NCBI RefSeq assembly: GCF_002220365.1
Contig: NZ_MTHB01000261.1
Span: forward strand, 1 to 64,000
Direction of reading: 5' to 3'
Length of the DNA stretch: 64,000 nucleotides
Source of the DNA: Caballeronia sordidicola
GTDB taxonomy: Bacteria; Pseudomonadota; Gammaproteobacteria; Burkholderiales; Burkholderiaceae
The stretch's first letter is position 1, and every line of letters begins with the position of its first letter. Under the pieces are notes generated by a model. It saw only the letters and a list, made by a program, of their open reading frames with translations, was not told the DNA's origin and did not search any database. The position numbers and the translations under genes were made by a program. Positions 45,354 to 53,301 of the stretch are shown here, piece by piece.

Positions 45354-45920
45354 TCAGAAGTTGTATTGCAAATATATCTGGCTGAAATTTATACCAGGAT
45401 TCGGGTGTTCGATACCGCCGTTGGATAAATGCTGAAACCGGAAGCCCGCCTGATAGTTTTGATGGGCACCGAATTGAGCCCCCACGCCCACAAGGTCGGC
45501 AAACTGAAAGGACGAAGAGAAAGTACGCGTCTCGGTCTCACGCACGTCCGACAGGAGCCGCACACCTACGCCTGCTTCCACGTATGGCCGAAACCAACCT
45601 GAACTTTTGATGAAGCGGAATACGGGCGTAAAGCCGAATTCCCAGATGCCCGGATGCGATGCCTGGCTTTCGCGAATATCCCAATAGGCCACGTGCGCTT
45701 CACCCACAACCGTGAAGTGGAAACCGCCGATTTCCCACCAGGTCCAGTTGGGATCCCAGACCACACCAACGTCCGCCTTCCGGACGTCATGGTCGGCAAC
45801 CCCGCCGGCGATCTGCAAGCCGAACTGATCGGCGTGGGCAGTGGCCGAAGCCAAGACCAATGCACCGAACAAGGCACCGTAAAAAGAGCGCTTTTGCCAG
45901 ACACTTTTGTTCTTCTGCAT
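45354..45920 (-). CDS. pagL: PagL-like lipid A 3-O-deacylase / acyloxyacyl hydrolase
   Basis: A 188-residue outer-membrane beta-barrel enzyme that removes the 3-O acyl chain from lipid A, altering immune recognition. It has a signal peptide (FYGALFGALVLASATAHA-DQ, cleavage near 31), alternating amphipathic strands and the PagL active-site region FRFQHLSNGGIEHPNPGINF near 165-183, with His and Ser of the catalytic set. It ends with aromatic YLQYNF, the OmpA-type barrel terminus. It is divergent from rpoH. Confidence 0.88.
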   Translation of the reverse strand: MQKNKSVWQKRSFYGALFGALVLASATAHADQFGLQIAGGVADHDVRKADVGVVWDPNWTWWEIGGFHFTVVGEAHVAYWDIRESQASHPGIWEFGFTPVFRFIKSSGWFRPYVEAGVGVRLLSDVRETETRTFSSSFQFADLVGVGAQFGAHQNYQAGFRFQHLSNGGIEHPNPGINFSQIYLQYNF

Positions 45921-46221
45921 GAATACTCCGGGGCTGGATTCTCACAAGAGGGGCTCGCCAATAACGCAGCAAAGTCGCCATTTTAGAGACGGTCTCAAAA
46001 AAGTGCTCAGAAGAGTTCTGCTGAATGAGGGAAATGCGGAATTAAGTTTCGTCGAATCCCGATTGACGGGTAAATCATGCGAAATCTTGCAAATTTCTTT
46101 CGGTAAGTTTGACAAAGAAAGTGTTTCGCTGCGCGCAACAGTGCGGGAAAGCACTTAGTAGCTATTGGAGCTAAGATTCTAATAGCGTATGGGAACTCGG
46201 ACACACACGGCCCCTCTAATC

Positions 46222-46250
46222 ATTAGCACTCGAAATAGCAGAGTGCTAAT
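46222..46250 (+). promoter_or_regulatory. CIRCE element (HrcA operator) upstream of rpoH
   Basis: TTAGCACTC (46223-46231), nine-base spacer, GAGTGCTAA (46241-46249): a perfect CIRCE inverted repeat, extended by one A-T pair on each side. HrcA binds CIRCE to repress heat-shock genes, so rpoH is probably HrcA-regulated. A weak promoter, TTGGAG (46165-46170) with 17-bp spacing to TATGGG (46188-46193), would place the operator just downstream of the transcript start. Confidence 0.9.
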
Positions 46251-46258
46251 ATCCTGCT

Positions 46259-46284
46259 AGACCCGGTTTTTCATCGGGTTTTTT
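46259..46284 (+). terminator. Terminator-like hairpin in the rpoH leader
   Basis: AGACCCG pairs with CGGGTTT (core ACCCG 46261-46265 with CGGGT 46275-46279), followed by a T-run to 46284. It sits between the CIRCE element and the rpoH ribosome binding site (AAGGAG, 46291-46296). Because rpoH is the next gene on this strand, it is a leader element rather than the end of a transcript. Confidence 0.55.
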
Positions 46285-46305
46285 GTTGATAAGGAGCACA
46301 CCAGC

Positions 46306-47241
46306 GTGACCAATGCGATGACCCTCCCGAATACTGGACACTCGGCGCCGGCCAAGGCCGCTTCGGCAGGTGCGCTGACGTTTGCGCAGTCGTCAATGTT
46401 GACTGGCCAGATCGGCAACATCGACGCCTACATTTCGGCTGTCAACCGGATTCCGATGCTTACGCCGTCGGAAGAACGTCAGTACGCCACCGAATTCCGT
46501 GACAACGACAACCTGGATGCCGCTCGTCAGCTCGTGCTGTCGCACCTGCGCCTGGTGGTATCGATTGCCCGCAATTACCTGGGATACGGTCTTCCCCATG
46601 CCGACCTGATTCAGGAAGGCAATATAGGCTTGATGAAAGCCGTAAAACGCTTCGATCCGCAACAGAACGTGCGGCTGGTGTCGTATGCCATGCACTGGAT
46701 CAAGGCGGAGATTCACGAGTACATCCTGCGCAACTGGCGCACCGTGAAAGTGGCGACCACGAAGGCGCAGCGCAAGCTGTTTTTCAACCTTCGCAGTCAC
46801 AAGACCGGGCACAACGCATTCACGCCGGACGAGGTTGATAGCCTGGCGAAAGAGCTGAATGTGAAGCGCGAAGAAGTCTCGGAAATGGAAATGCGTCTTA
46901 CCGGCGGGGACATCGCGCTGGAAGGTCAGATTGACGACGGCGAGGAATCGTATGCGCCTATCGCGTATCTGGCCGACTCGCACAATGAGCCGACCAACGT
47001 GCTTGCGTCGCGTCAGTTCGACAAGCTGCAGAGCGAAGGGCTGTCGACCGCGCTCGAATCGCTCGACGAACGCAGCCGCCGGATCGTTCAGGCGCGCTGG
47101 CTCGAAGTGGAAGACGACGGCTCGGGTGGTAAGACGCTGCATGAACTCGCTGACGAGTTCGGGGTATCGGCGGAACGGATTCGCCAGATCGAAGCCAGCG
47201 CAATGAAGAAAATGCGCACGGCGCTGCATGAGTACGCTTGA
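46306..47241 (+). CDS. rpoH: RNA polymerase heat-shock sigma factor RpoH
   Basis: Sigma-32 directs transcription of heat-shock genes. The 311-residue protein has region 2 (HLRLVVSIARNYLGYGLPHA, DLIQEGNIGLMKAVKRFDP), the RpoH-specific box QRKLFFNLRSHK near 155-165, and region 4 with the HTH ELADEFGVSAERIRQIEASA. The start is GTG at 46306 with AAGGAG 9 bases upstream. A CIRCE element and a terminator-like leader hairpin suggest layered control. A strong bidirectional terminator follows. Confidence 0.95.
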   Translation: MTNAMTLPNTGHSAPAKAASAGALTFAQSSMLTGQIGNIDAYISAVNRIPMLTPSEERQYATEFRDNDNLDAARQLVLSHLRLVVSIARNYLGYGLPHADLIQEGNIGLMKAVKRFDPQQNVRLVSYAMHWIKAEIHEYILRNWRTVKVATTKAQRKLFFNLRSHKTGHNAFTPDEVDSLAKELNVKREEVSEMEMRLTGGDIALEGQIDDGEESYAPIAYLADSHNEPTNVLASRQFDKLQSEGLSTALESLDERSRRIVQARWLEVEDDGSGGKTLHELADEFGVSAERIRQIEASAMKKMRTALHEYA

Positions 47242-47319
47242 GCGTTTAGTGCAGAATCGCGCCGCTTGAGTTTTGAGCGGTGCGTGAATGATGAATCAGC
47301 GGTGCGTAGAAAAAACTCG

Positions 47320-47350
47320 AAAGCCCGCCGTCGAAAGACGGCGGGCTTTT
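47320..47350. terminator. Bidirectional terminator between rpoH and cyoD
   Basis: AAAGCCCGCCGTC, loop GAAA, GACGGCGGGCTTT (47320-47349), with an A-run upstream and T-run downstream. It is a stable GNRA-capped stem placed between the convergent rpoH and cyo units. Confidence 0.85.
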
Positions 47351-47465
47351 CTTTGCCTGCTGGATTTGCGTGTGCGAAGTGCGCCGGCATGCGGACCGAT
47401 AAAAATCGGTGCCAGAGGTTTCCCCGTGGCGCCGCTCGGCGTTCAGCCAGCAAACCTTCTGCGAC

Positions 47466-47798
47466 CTAGCGCGACATCATGTGCGCACCGACGTTATGGA
47501 GTACCCACAACGTCCCGCCAATCAGAATCACCGCCACCAGCACGGCGAATCCCAACGAGATCAGGTTCCATCGCTGCGATGAAGACGTGTTCATATGCAG
47601 GAAAAACACCAGATGCACGAGGATTTGAATGAACGCGAGCACCGCGATGGCGATGATCGATTCTGTCGGACCCAACGCCTGTTGCATGACCAGTCCAAAC
47701 GCCGCGGCCGTCAGCACGACCGACAGGACGAAGCCAATGACATACGAGCGCACGCTGCCGTGGCCCGCGCCGGTATCGATTGAATGTGCGTTTGCCAT
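47466..47798 (-). CDS. cyoD: Cytochrome o ubiquinol oxidase subunit IV
   Basis: A small membrane subunit needed for assembly of CuB in the bo3 oxidase. The 110-residue protein has three hydrophobic helices (YVIGFVLSVVLTAAAFGLVM, IIAIAVLAFIQILVHLVFFL and FAVLVAVILIGGTLWVLHNV). It is the last gene of cyoABCD and starts right after the cyoC stop with no gap. Confidence 0.95.
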   Translation of the reverse strand: MANAHSIDTGAGHGSVRSYVIGFVLSVVLTAAAFGLVMQQALGPTESIIAIAVLAFIQILVHLVFFLHMNTSSSQRWNLISLGFAVLVAVILIGGTLWVLHNVGAHMMSR

Positions 47799-48407
47799 TT
47801 ATACGACGCTCGTCAGATAAACAAAGGTGAAGACGCAAATCCACACGATGTCCAGAAAGTGCCAGAAAAGGCTGAGACACGTGAGGCGCGTCAGATCGCG
47901 TTGGGTGAGTTTCTTGTTGCCGATTACCTGCACCGCCAGGACCGCCATCCAGATCAGGCCAACGGTTACGTGCAAGCCGTGCGTCGCGACCAGCGTGAAA
48001 AACGCTGACAAAAACGCACTGCGATCAGGTCCGTAACCCTGCGCGATCAGCAAGCTGAACTCGTGGATTTCCAGCCCGATAAACACAGCACCCAGCAGGA
48101 ACGTCACGCCGAGCCATGCCAGCAGCGCGGTCGACTTGCCCTTGTGAGCGGCCAGCATGCCAAAGCCGAACGTGATACTGCTCAGCAACAGGATGGCGGT
48201 TTCCAGCATGACCCCGGGAAGCTCGAACACGTCCTTGCCGGAAGGGCCGTCGGCGAACTGATGGCCCATGACAGCAAACACGGCGAATAACGACGCAAAG
48301 ATAATGCAGTCGGTCATCAGGTACACCCAGAAGCCCAGCACGGTATTCGACGCGCCGTGGTCATCGTGCGATCCCGGCAAATCGAGTGAGACGGTTTTGT
48401 GCAGCAT
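47799..48407 (-). CDS. cyoC: Cytochrome o ubiquinol oxidase subunit III
   Basis: Subunit III of the haem-copper quinol oxidase, 202 residues and five helices: TVLGFWVYLMTDCIIFASLF, ETAILLLSSITFGFGMLAAH, TFLLGAVFIGLEIHEF and THGLHVTVGLIWMAVLAVQV. Its start overlaps the cyoB stop by one base. It stabilises the core and the proton entry region. Confidence 0.95.
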   Translation of the reverse strand: MLHKTVSLDLPGSHDDHGASNTVLGFWVYLMTDCIIFASLFAVFAVMGHQFADGPSGKDVFELPGVMLETAILLLSSITFGFGMLAAHKGKSTALLAWLGVTFLLGAVFIGLEIHEFSLLIAQGYGPDRSAFLSAFFTLVATHGLHVTVGLIWMAVLAVQVIGNKKLTQRDLTRLTCLSLFWHFLDIVWICVFTFVYLTSVV

Positions 48408-50410
48408 TACAGTGCCTCCTGCAGATCCAGCGTTCGTGCTGGCTTCGGCGTGCCTTCCATGCCGGCGACAGCTTCAGCGGAAATGGTGTAGTCGATGTCG
48501 TTGTTATAGCTACGAAGGATGAGCGTGACGATCACGCCCAGAAGCCCCGCGATCGCGAGCCACCAGATGTGCCAGACCAGCGCAAAACCGATAGCCAAGC
48601 TGAACAAGCCGACGAACAGACCCGCGCTTGTGTTGCGCGGCATGTGGATGTCGCGATAATCCTCAACAGCGTGGCGTGTGCGGCCACGTCCCTTCATGTG
48701 TGCGAAGGCGTCGAGTTCGTGGACCACCGGCACGACCGCGAAGTTATAGACGGGCGGCGGTGAACTGGTCGCCCATTCGAGCGTACGGCCATTCCAGGGA
48801 TCGCCGGTGACGTCTTTGTACGCGGGCGAATTCCGTTTCACGACGCTGACGACAACCTGAGCGATCTGGAACACGACGCCCACGAGAATGATCAACGCGC
48901 CAATCAACGCGATGACCATGTACGGCTGCCAACCCGGCGTGTCGTAGTGGTTCATGCGGCGCGTCGCGCCCATGAATCCGAGCACGTACAACGGCATGAA
49001 CGCGGTCCAGAAGCCTACGAACCAGCACCAGAACGCACACTTGCCGAGCGTCTCGTTCAGCTTGAAACCAAACGCCTTCGGGAACCAGTAGGTGAAGCCG
49101 GCGAGATACCCGAACACCACACCGCCGATAATCGCGTTATGGAAGTGAGCGATCAGGAACAGGCTGTTATGCAGCACAAAATCAGCGCCCGGCACGGCCA
49201 GCAACACGCCCGTCATGCCGCCCACGGTAAACGTGATCATGAAGCCGATCGTCCACAACACGGGCGATGACAACTCCAGCCGCCCCTTATAGATGGTGAA
49301 CAGCCAGTTGAAGATCTTCACGCCGGTCGGAATGGCGATGATCATGGTCATGATCCCGAAAAACGCATTCACGTTCGCGCCGGAACCCATGGTGAAGAAG
49401 TGATGAAGCCAGACGAGCAGCGACAACACCATGATCGAGCATGTGGCGTAGACCATCGTCTTGTAGCCGAACAACGGCTTTTTCGCGAAGGTAGCCACCA
49501 CTTCCGAGTAGATGCCGAATGCCGGCAGCACCAGGATGTACACCTCCGGATGACCCCACGCCCAGATCAGGTTCAAATACAGCATGGCGTTGCCGCCACC
49601 GTCGTTCGTGAAGAAATGCATGCCGAGATAACGGTCGAGCGCGAGCAATGCGAGCGTTGCGGTCAGGATCGGGAACGTGGCGAGGATCAGCACGTTCGAG
49701 CACAGCGACGTCCAGGTGAACACCGGCATCTTCATGAGGGTCATGCCCGGCGCGCGCATCTTGATGATTGTCACGAAGAAGTTCACGCCGGTGAGCAATG
49801 TTCCTATGCCGGACAACTGCAAACTCCACAGGTAGTAGTCGACACCTACTCCCGGACTGAATTGCAGCTCCGACAACGGCGGATACGCGAGCCAGCCGGT
49901 TTGCGCAAAGTCACCGATCACCAGCGAGATATTGATCAGGATGGCGGCAAGCGCGGTCATCCAGAAACTAAGCGAGTTGATAAACGGGAACGCGACATCA
50001 CGTGCGCCAATTTGCAGCGGCACGACAATGTTCATCAAGCCGATCATGAACGCCATTGCCATGAAGAAGATCATGATGACGCCGTGCGCCGTGAAGACCT
50101 GGTTGTAATGCTCGGGCGGCAAGAAGCCCGGCCCGTTATACGCGAGCGCGAGTTGCGTGCGCATCATCAGCGCATCGACAAAACCGCGCAGCAGCATCAA
50201 CACCGCCACCACGATATACATCACGCCAATCTTCTTGTGATCGACCGACGTCAGCCATTCGCTCCACAGATAGCCCCACTTCTTGAACCACGTCAGCCCG
50301 ACGACCACGGCCACCACAATGAGGGCCATGAACGCCGCCGCGGCCATGATGATCGGCTGATCGAACGGTATGTCCGCCAGCGTTAATTTTCCCAACAGAT
50401 TTCCAAACAT
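48407..50410 (-). CDS. cyoB: Cytochrome o ubiquinol oxidase subunit I
   Basis: The catalytic subunit that reduces O2 to water at a haem-copper centre and pumps protons. The 667-residue protein has about 15 helices, the D-channel-type residues, WAWGHPEVYILVLPAFGIYSE around residue 280 with the CuB histidine and cross-linked tyrosine, the HH pair in LVWLHHFFTMG, and HFHNAIIGGVVFGYLAG near 420. It begins 3 bp after the cyoA stop. Confidence 0.97.
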   Translation of the reverse strand: MFGNLLGKLTLADIPFDQPIIMAAAAFMALIVVAVVVGLTWFKKWGYLWSEWLTSVDHKKIGVMYIVVAVLMLLRGFVDALMMRTQLALAYNGPGFLPPEHYNQVFTAHGVIMIFFMAMAFMIGLMNIVVPLQIGARDVAFPFINSLSFWMTALAAILINISLVIGDFAQTGWLAYPPLSELQFSPGVGVDYYLWSLQLSGIGTLLTGVNFFVTIIKMRAPGMTLMKMPVFTWTSLCSNVLILATFPILTATLALLALDRYLGMHFFTNDGGGNAMLYLNLIWAWGHPEVYILVLPAFGIYSEVVATFAKKPLFGYKTMVYATCSIMVLSLLVWLHHFFTMGSGANVNAFFGIMTMIIAIPTGVKIFNWLFTIYKGRLELSSPVLWTIGFMITFTVGGMTGVLLAVPGADFVLHNSLFLIAHFHNAIIGGVVFGYLAGFTYWFPKAFGFKLNETLGKCAFWCWFVGFWTAFMPLYVLGFMGATRRMNHYDTPGWQPYMVIALIGALIILVGVVFQIAQVVVSVVKRNSPAYKDVTGDPWNGRTLEWATSSPPPVYNFAVVPVVHELDAFAHMKGRGRTRHAVEDYRDIHMPRNTSAGLFVGLFSLAIGFALVWHIWWLAIAGLLGVIVTLILRSYNNDIDYTISAEAVAGMEGTPKPARTLDLQEAL

Positions 50411-50413
50411 GGC

Positions 50414-51304
50414 TTACCCCTTCGTGCGGCAGATCGGGTCGGGTATGTTGCGAGCATGCCCGTTGTTATATTTCGCGACGATGCTCTGAAACAGATTCGC
50501 GTCGACCCTGGAGAAGTACTCGACTGGATGCTTTTCGGTCGGCACCGCAACCGCTGCGTAGTTCACGCCGTCGAGCTGAGTCGGCGATGACTTCACCTTC
50601 GCAATCCAAGCCGCAAACTCCTCGGGTGAAGTTGCAACGGCGCGGAATTTCATGTCCGAAAAACCTTGGCCACTGAAATTCGCGGAAATGCCGGCATAGT
50701 CCCCCGCTTCGTCGGCGATTAAATGCAGTTTGGTTTGCATGCCCGCCATTGCATAAATCTGGCCGCCCAATCGCGGGATGAAAAACGAATTCACCACCGA
50801 ATCCGACGTGATCTTGAAGTTCACCGGCGTACCTACCGGGAACTCGATTCTGTTCACCGACGCAATACCCAGATCCGGATAAATAAATAACCATTTCCAG
50901 TCCAGCGCGACGACTTCAACGTTAATTGGCGCGACCTCTGACACAAGCGGCTTATATGGATCAAGCGCGTGCGTGCTCTTGTACGTCAAAATACCCAGAT
51001 ACAAAATGATCAAACTCGGGACGAGCCAGATCACAATTTCAATCTTGGTAGAGTGAGCCCACTTGGGCAGATATTCGGCCGTTGTATTCGATTGCCGATA
51101 CTTCCACGCAAACAAAAGCGTCAGGAAAATCACCGGCACCACCACGATCAGCATGGCGTACGTAGAAGTAAGAATAAGATTCTTCTCAGCCAGTCCGATG
51201 CTGCCTTTAGGATCGAGAAGATCCATCTGACCACAGCCCGACAGCAGAAGAGCAGGGAATATTGCTAATCGCTTGCAAAACCCCGACCCGGATTTTTGTT
51301 TCAT
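50414..51304 (-). CDS. cyoA: Cytochrome o ubiquinol oxidase subunit II
   Basis: Subunit II carries a periplasmic cupredoxin domain without CuA and, with subunit I, forms the quinol site. The 296-residue protein has a lipoprotein signal (LAIFPALLLSGCGQ, Cys near 24), two membrane helices (ILTSTYAMLIVVVPVIFLTL and IEIVIWLVPSLIILYLGIL) and a beta-sandwich domain (WKWLFIYPDLGIASVNRIEF). It is the first gene of cyoABCD. Confidence 0.95.
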   Translation of the reverse strand: MKQKSGSGFCKRLAIFPALLLSGCGQMDLLDPKGSIGLAEKNLILTSTYAMLIVVVPVIFLTLLFAWKYRQSNTTAEYLPKWAHSTKIEIVIWLVPSLIILYLGILTYKSTHALDPYKPLVSEVAPINVEVVALDWKWLFIYPDLGIASVNRIEFPVGTPVNFKITSDSVVNSFFIPRLGGQIYAMAGMQTKLHLIADEAGDYAGISANFSGQGFSDMKFRAVATSPEEFAAWIAKVKSSPTQLDGVNYAAVAVPTEKHPVEYFSRVDANLFQSIVAKYNNGHARNIPDPICRTKG

Positions 51305-51605
51305 ACCTTGCCCGATTTCAACGTTTTTGAGATATTACGTTTAGACTATTAATCAGCCTCGGGAGAAGGGTAGCGCGATTTCAAGGACTCATTTAATCCA
51401 ATTTTCTCGAAAAATGTTTTGTGTATATTCGATGCGTCTTATTGCCGCATATTAATGGTTAATTTATTTCTATGATTTGACTGCGGATTATCAAGATAAT
51501 TGGACTTATCGATAAAAACGAGATGAACAACGTTAGGCGAGAAATCAGCCTGACCTGTCATTGAAATCACTCTCGCCGCACGGATCGCGCGGCGAGACCA
51601 AGCAA
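51305..51605 (-). other. Intergenic region upstream of cyoA
   Basis: 301 AT-rich bp that should hold the cyo promoter and any FNR/ArcA-like sites. I see no full consensus promoter or perfect FNR box. A hairpin near the DUF1996 stop (51572-51596) is listed separately. The short minus-strand frame 51439-51633 has no coding character. Confidence 0.5.
51572..51596 (-). terminator. Hairpin after the DUF1996 gene
   Basis: CTCGCCGC (51572-51579) and GCGGCGAG (51589-51596) form a perfect 8-bp stem 10 bp past the stop of the DUF1996 gene, with no strong T-run. Confidence 0.5.
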
Positions 51606-52985
51606 TTACTTCAAGTACAGCCCTGGCGTCCACGAACCATCGCGCGATGAGAACTGCACGGTCCTACCCGTGGCATTGCGAACGCAGATTCCGATTTGCG
51701 TGGCTGCCGCCGCTTTTTGGGACGCAACATACGAGGAGACGTCGTTGTTCCTGACTTGCTGCGCGTTATCGAGATAAATGCCGCCAATCTTCTGCGTCGT
51801 GCACGCGGCCGCTGTCGGAAGCTTCGCCGCGTCATCCCAATCGGTCGATGCCGCGTAGAGATCCAGCATGACAGCGCTGGTATCGCTCACGTTCCCGGCG
51901 AAAGTCTGAAGGTAGGAGCTGGCGTACGCATAGTCGTTGAGATTGGCGGGGGTCGGAAACTTGATGAAGATCACGTCGCCGGGAGCCGAGACAAGCGTTG
52001 CGCCTGTCGCCTCAGTCGATCCGCTGCTGGTCAGCCGAACGTCCGCACTCGCCGCGGAGTAGTAGGTTGGGATGTTTTTGCCGCATGTTGCACCGGGCGT
52101 GGCCGGCTTGTTCATGCACGAGTCGACAATGTATTGCATGCTTTGTGCGTGCCACGCGTTGATGAAATCGCCGTGAGCCGTATACATGCTGCCCCATTGC
52201 GGCACCCACTGACCGTTCTCGAAAACTGGATCGAGTGACAACTGCGCGGTGGTCAAGTCAGGATCGTCTCCGAGCGGATATGAGATGTTCAACTGAAGCT
52301 CGGGAATCTTGACCGGATATCCGGCGGGACATGTGCCATCGGCGTTCCGATACGCCACGTTGAGTCCGCCGGTACCCGCTTTCATCAGCCCCTTCATCCG
52401 ATTTTCCCGGCCACTTCCGAGATCCGGCGCCAGGTTCACACCATCCCAGCAATCTGGGAAATGCACGGAGATGTTCAGTTCCGGCGCGTTGCCGCCGCTG
52501 GCGGTATAGGACGGGCAGCTGGTGGGCATTGTCGTGGTGTAATTGCCACTGCCCAGGCACAGGAAATTGATATGCGGATTGGGCGACGTCCCCATGTGAT
52601 CTCCGGCCAGCATCTGGAGTCCGAGCGGAATCGCGTGGATCGGATACGAAGCGACATGCTGATCGTCCTTATAGTAGGTCTTTTCGTACGTCGCATTGAT
52701 GACCCCGGACGCTCGTTGCAATTGCGGTACCCAGTACGCCGATCGGTCGGCATTTGAATCGCAGGTCGTGGCCTTGTTGCTGCTCAGCGATTCGTAGGTG
52801 CTGGACGCATTCGTGTTTGTATTGCCGAAAAAATCGTGCACCATCGCCTCCCCCGCCTTCCCTGGATAAATAATGGGGTCATCGGGCAGCGTGTGGGAAT
52901 AGTTGCATTGGGTGTTGAAATTGGCGGCATGGGCCGCGCCTGTAGCAAGCATGAACGTGGTCCAGATGACGATTTTGCTCTTCAT
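51606..52985 (-). CDS. Secreted DUF1996 domain protein
   Basis: A 459-residue exported protein: signal peptide MKSKIVIWTTFMLATGAAHA, then CNYSHTLPDDPIIYPGKAGE, the start of a DUF1996 domain (about 30-330) with HDFFGN, ASYPIHAIPLGLQMLAGD and HFPDCWDGVNL. A C-terminal part (about 330-459) has SGSTEATGATLVSAPGD and a beta-rich tail. Paired cysteines suggest disulfides. DUF1996 is common in fungi and some soil bacteria; function unknown. The start has AGGAG upstream. It stands alone between nagE and cyoA, with AT-rich flanks. Confidence 0.85.
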   Translation of the reverse strand: MKSKIVIWTTFMLATGAAHAANFNTQCNYSHTLPDDPIIYPGKAGEAMVHDFFGNTNTNASSTYESLSSNKATTCDSNADRSAYWVPQLQRASGVINATYEKTYYKDDQHVASYPIHAIPLGLQMLAGDHMGTSPNPHINFLCLGSGNYTTTMPTSCPSYTASGGNAPELNISVHFPDCWDGVNLAPDLGSGRENRMKGLMKAGTGGLNVAYRNADGTCPAGYPVKIPELQLNISYPLGDDPDLTTAQLSLDPVFENGQWVPQWGSMYTAHGDFINAWHAQSMQYIVDSCMNKPATPGATCGKNIPTYYSAASADVRLTSSGSTEATGATLVSAPGDVIFIKFPTPANLNDYAYASSYLQTFAGNVSDTSAVMLDLYAASTDWDDAAKLPTAAACTTQKIGGIYLDNAQQVRNNDVSSYVASQKAAAATQIGICVRNATGRTVQFSSRDGSWTPGLYLK

Positions 52986-53301
52986 GAACGACTCCTGATA
53001 GGGAAACATAACGTTGGTTACACCGGTTTCTCGATATTATTTGATTAGTTATCTTTATTAAATTCCTGATAACAATGCCCCTCAACTACCGAGTTTCCTG
53101 TGTGCAATGCTTGATAAAACCGAAACGGCCGTGGAACTCGTGACGCTTTATTATTTAATTAGGTTAACTTATTACTTGAGCAACAAATAATAAACCCGGA
53201 TCATGACTTTCGCCATGCCGGGTATTAAAAGTAAACCAAAGTAAGTTTCAAACCTGCGGCCGAGCTATCAGAAACCCGGCCGCGAACTGCGCGCTAAGAA
53301 C
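52986..53301. other. Intergenic region between nagE and the DUF1996 gene
   Basis: 316 bp, AT-rich in the middle. It contains an imperfect-loop hairpin ACCCGG (53194-53199)/CCGGGT (53218-53223) and the nagE terminator. No ORF with coding character is seen; it should include the DUF1996 gene promoter on the minus strand. Confidence 0.5.
53256..53283 (-). terminator. Terminator-like hairpin after nagE
   Basis: GCGGCCG (53256-53262) and CGGCCGC (53277-53283) form a 7-bp perfect stem 19 bp downstream of the nagE stop on the minus strand, followed by AGGTTTG. A probable end of the nag operon. Confidence 0.5.

Noticed and set aside
49400..50386. 328-residue frame antisense to cyoB
   Set aside because: His/Arg/Gln-rich low-complexity translation opposite a conserved oxidase subunit.
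51439..51633. 64-residue minus-strand frame before cyoA
   Set aside because: Overlaps the DUF1996 stop and hairpin; no ribosome site or recognisable domain.
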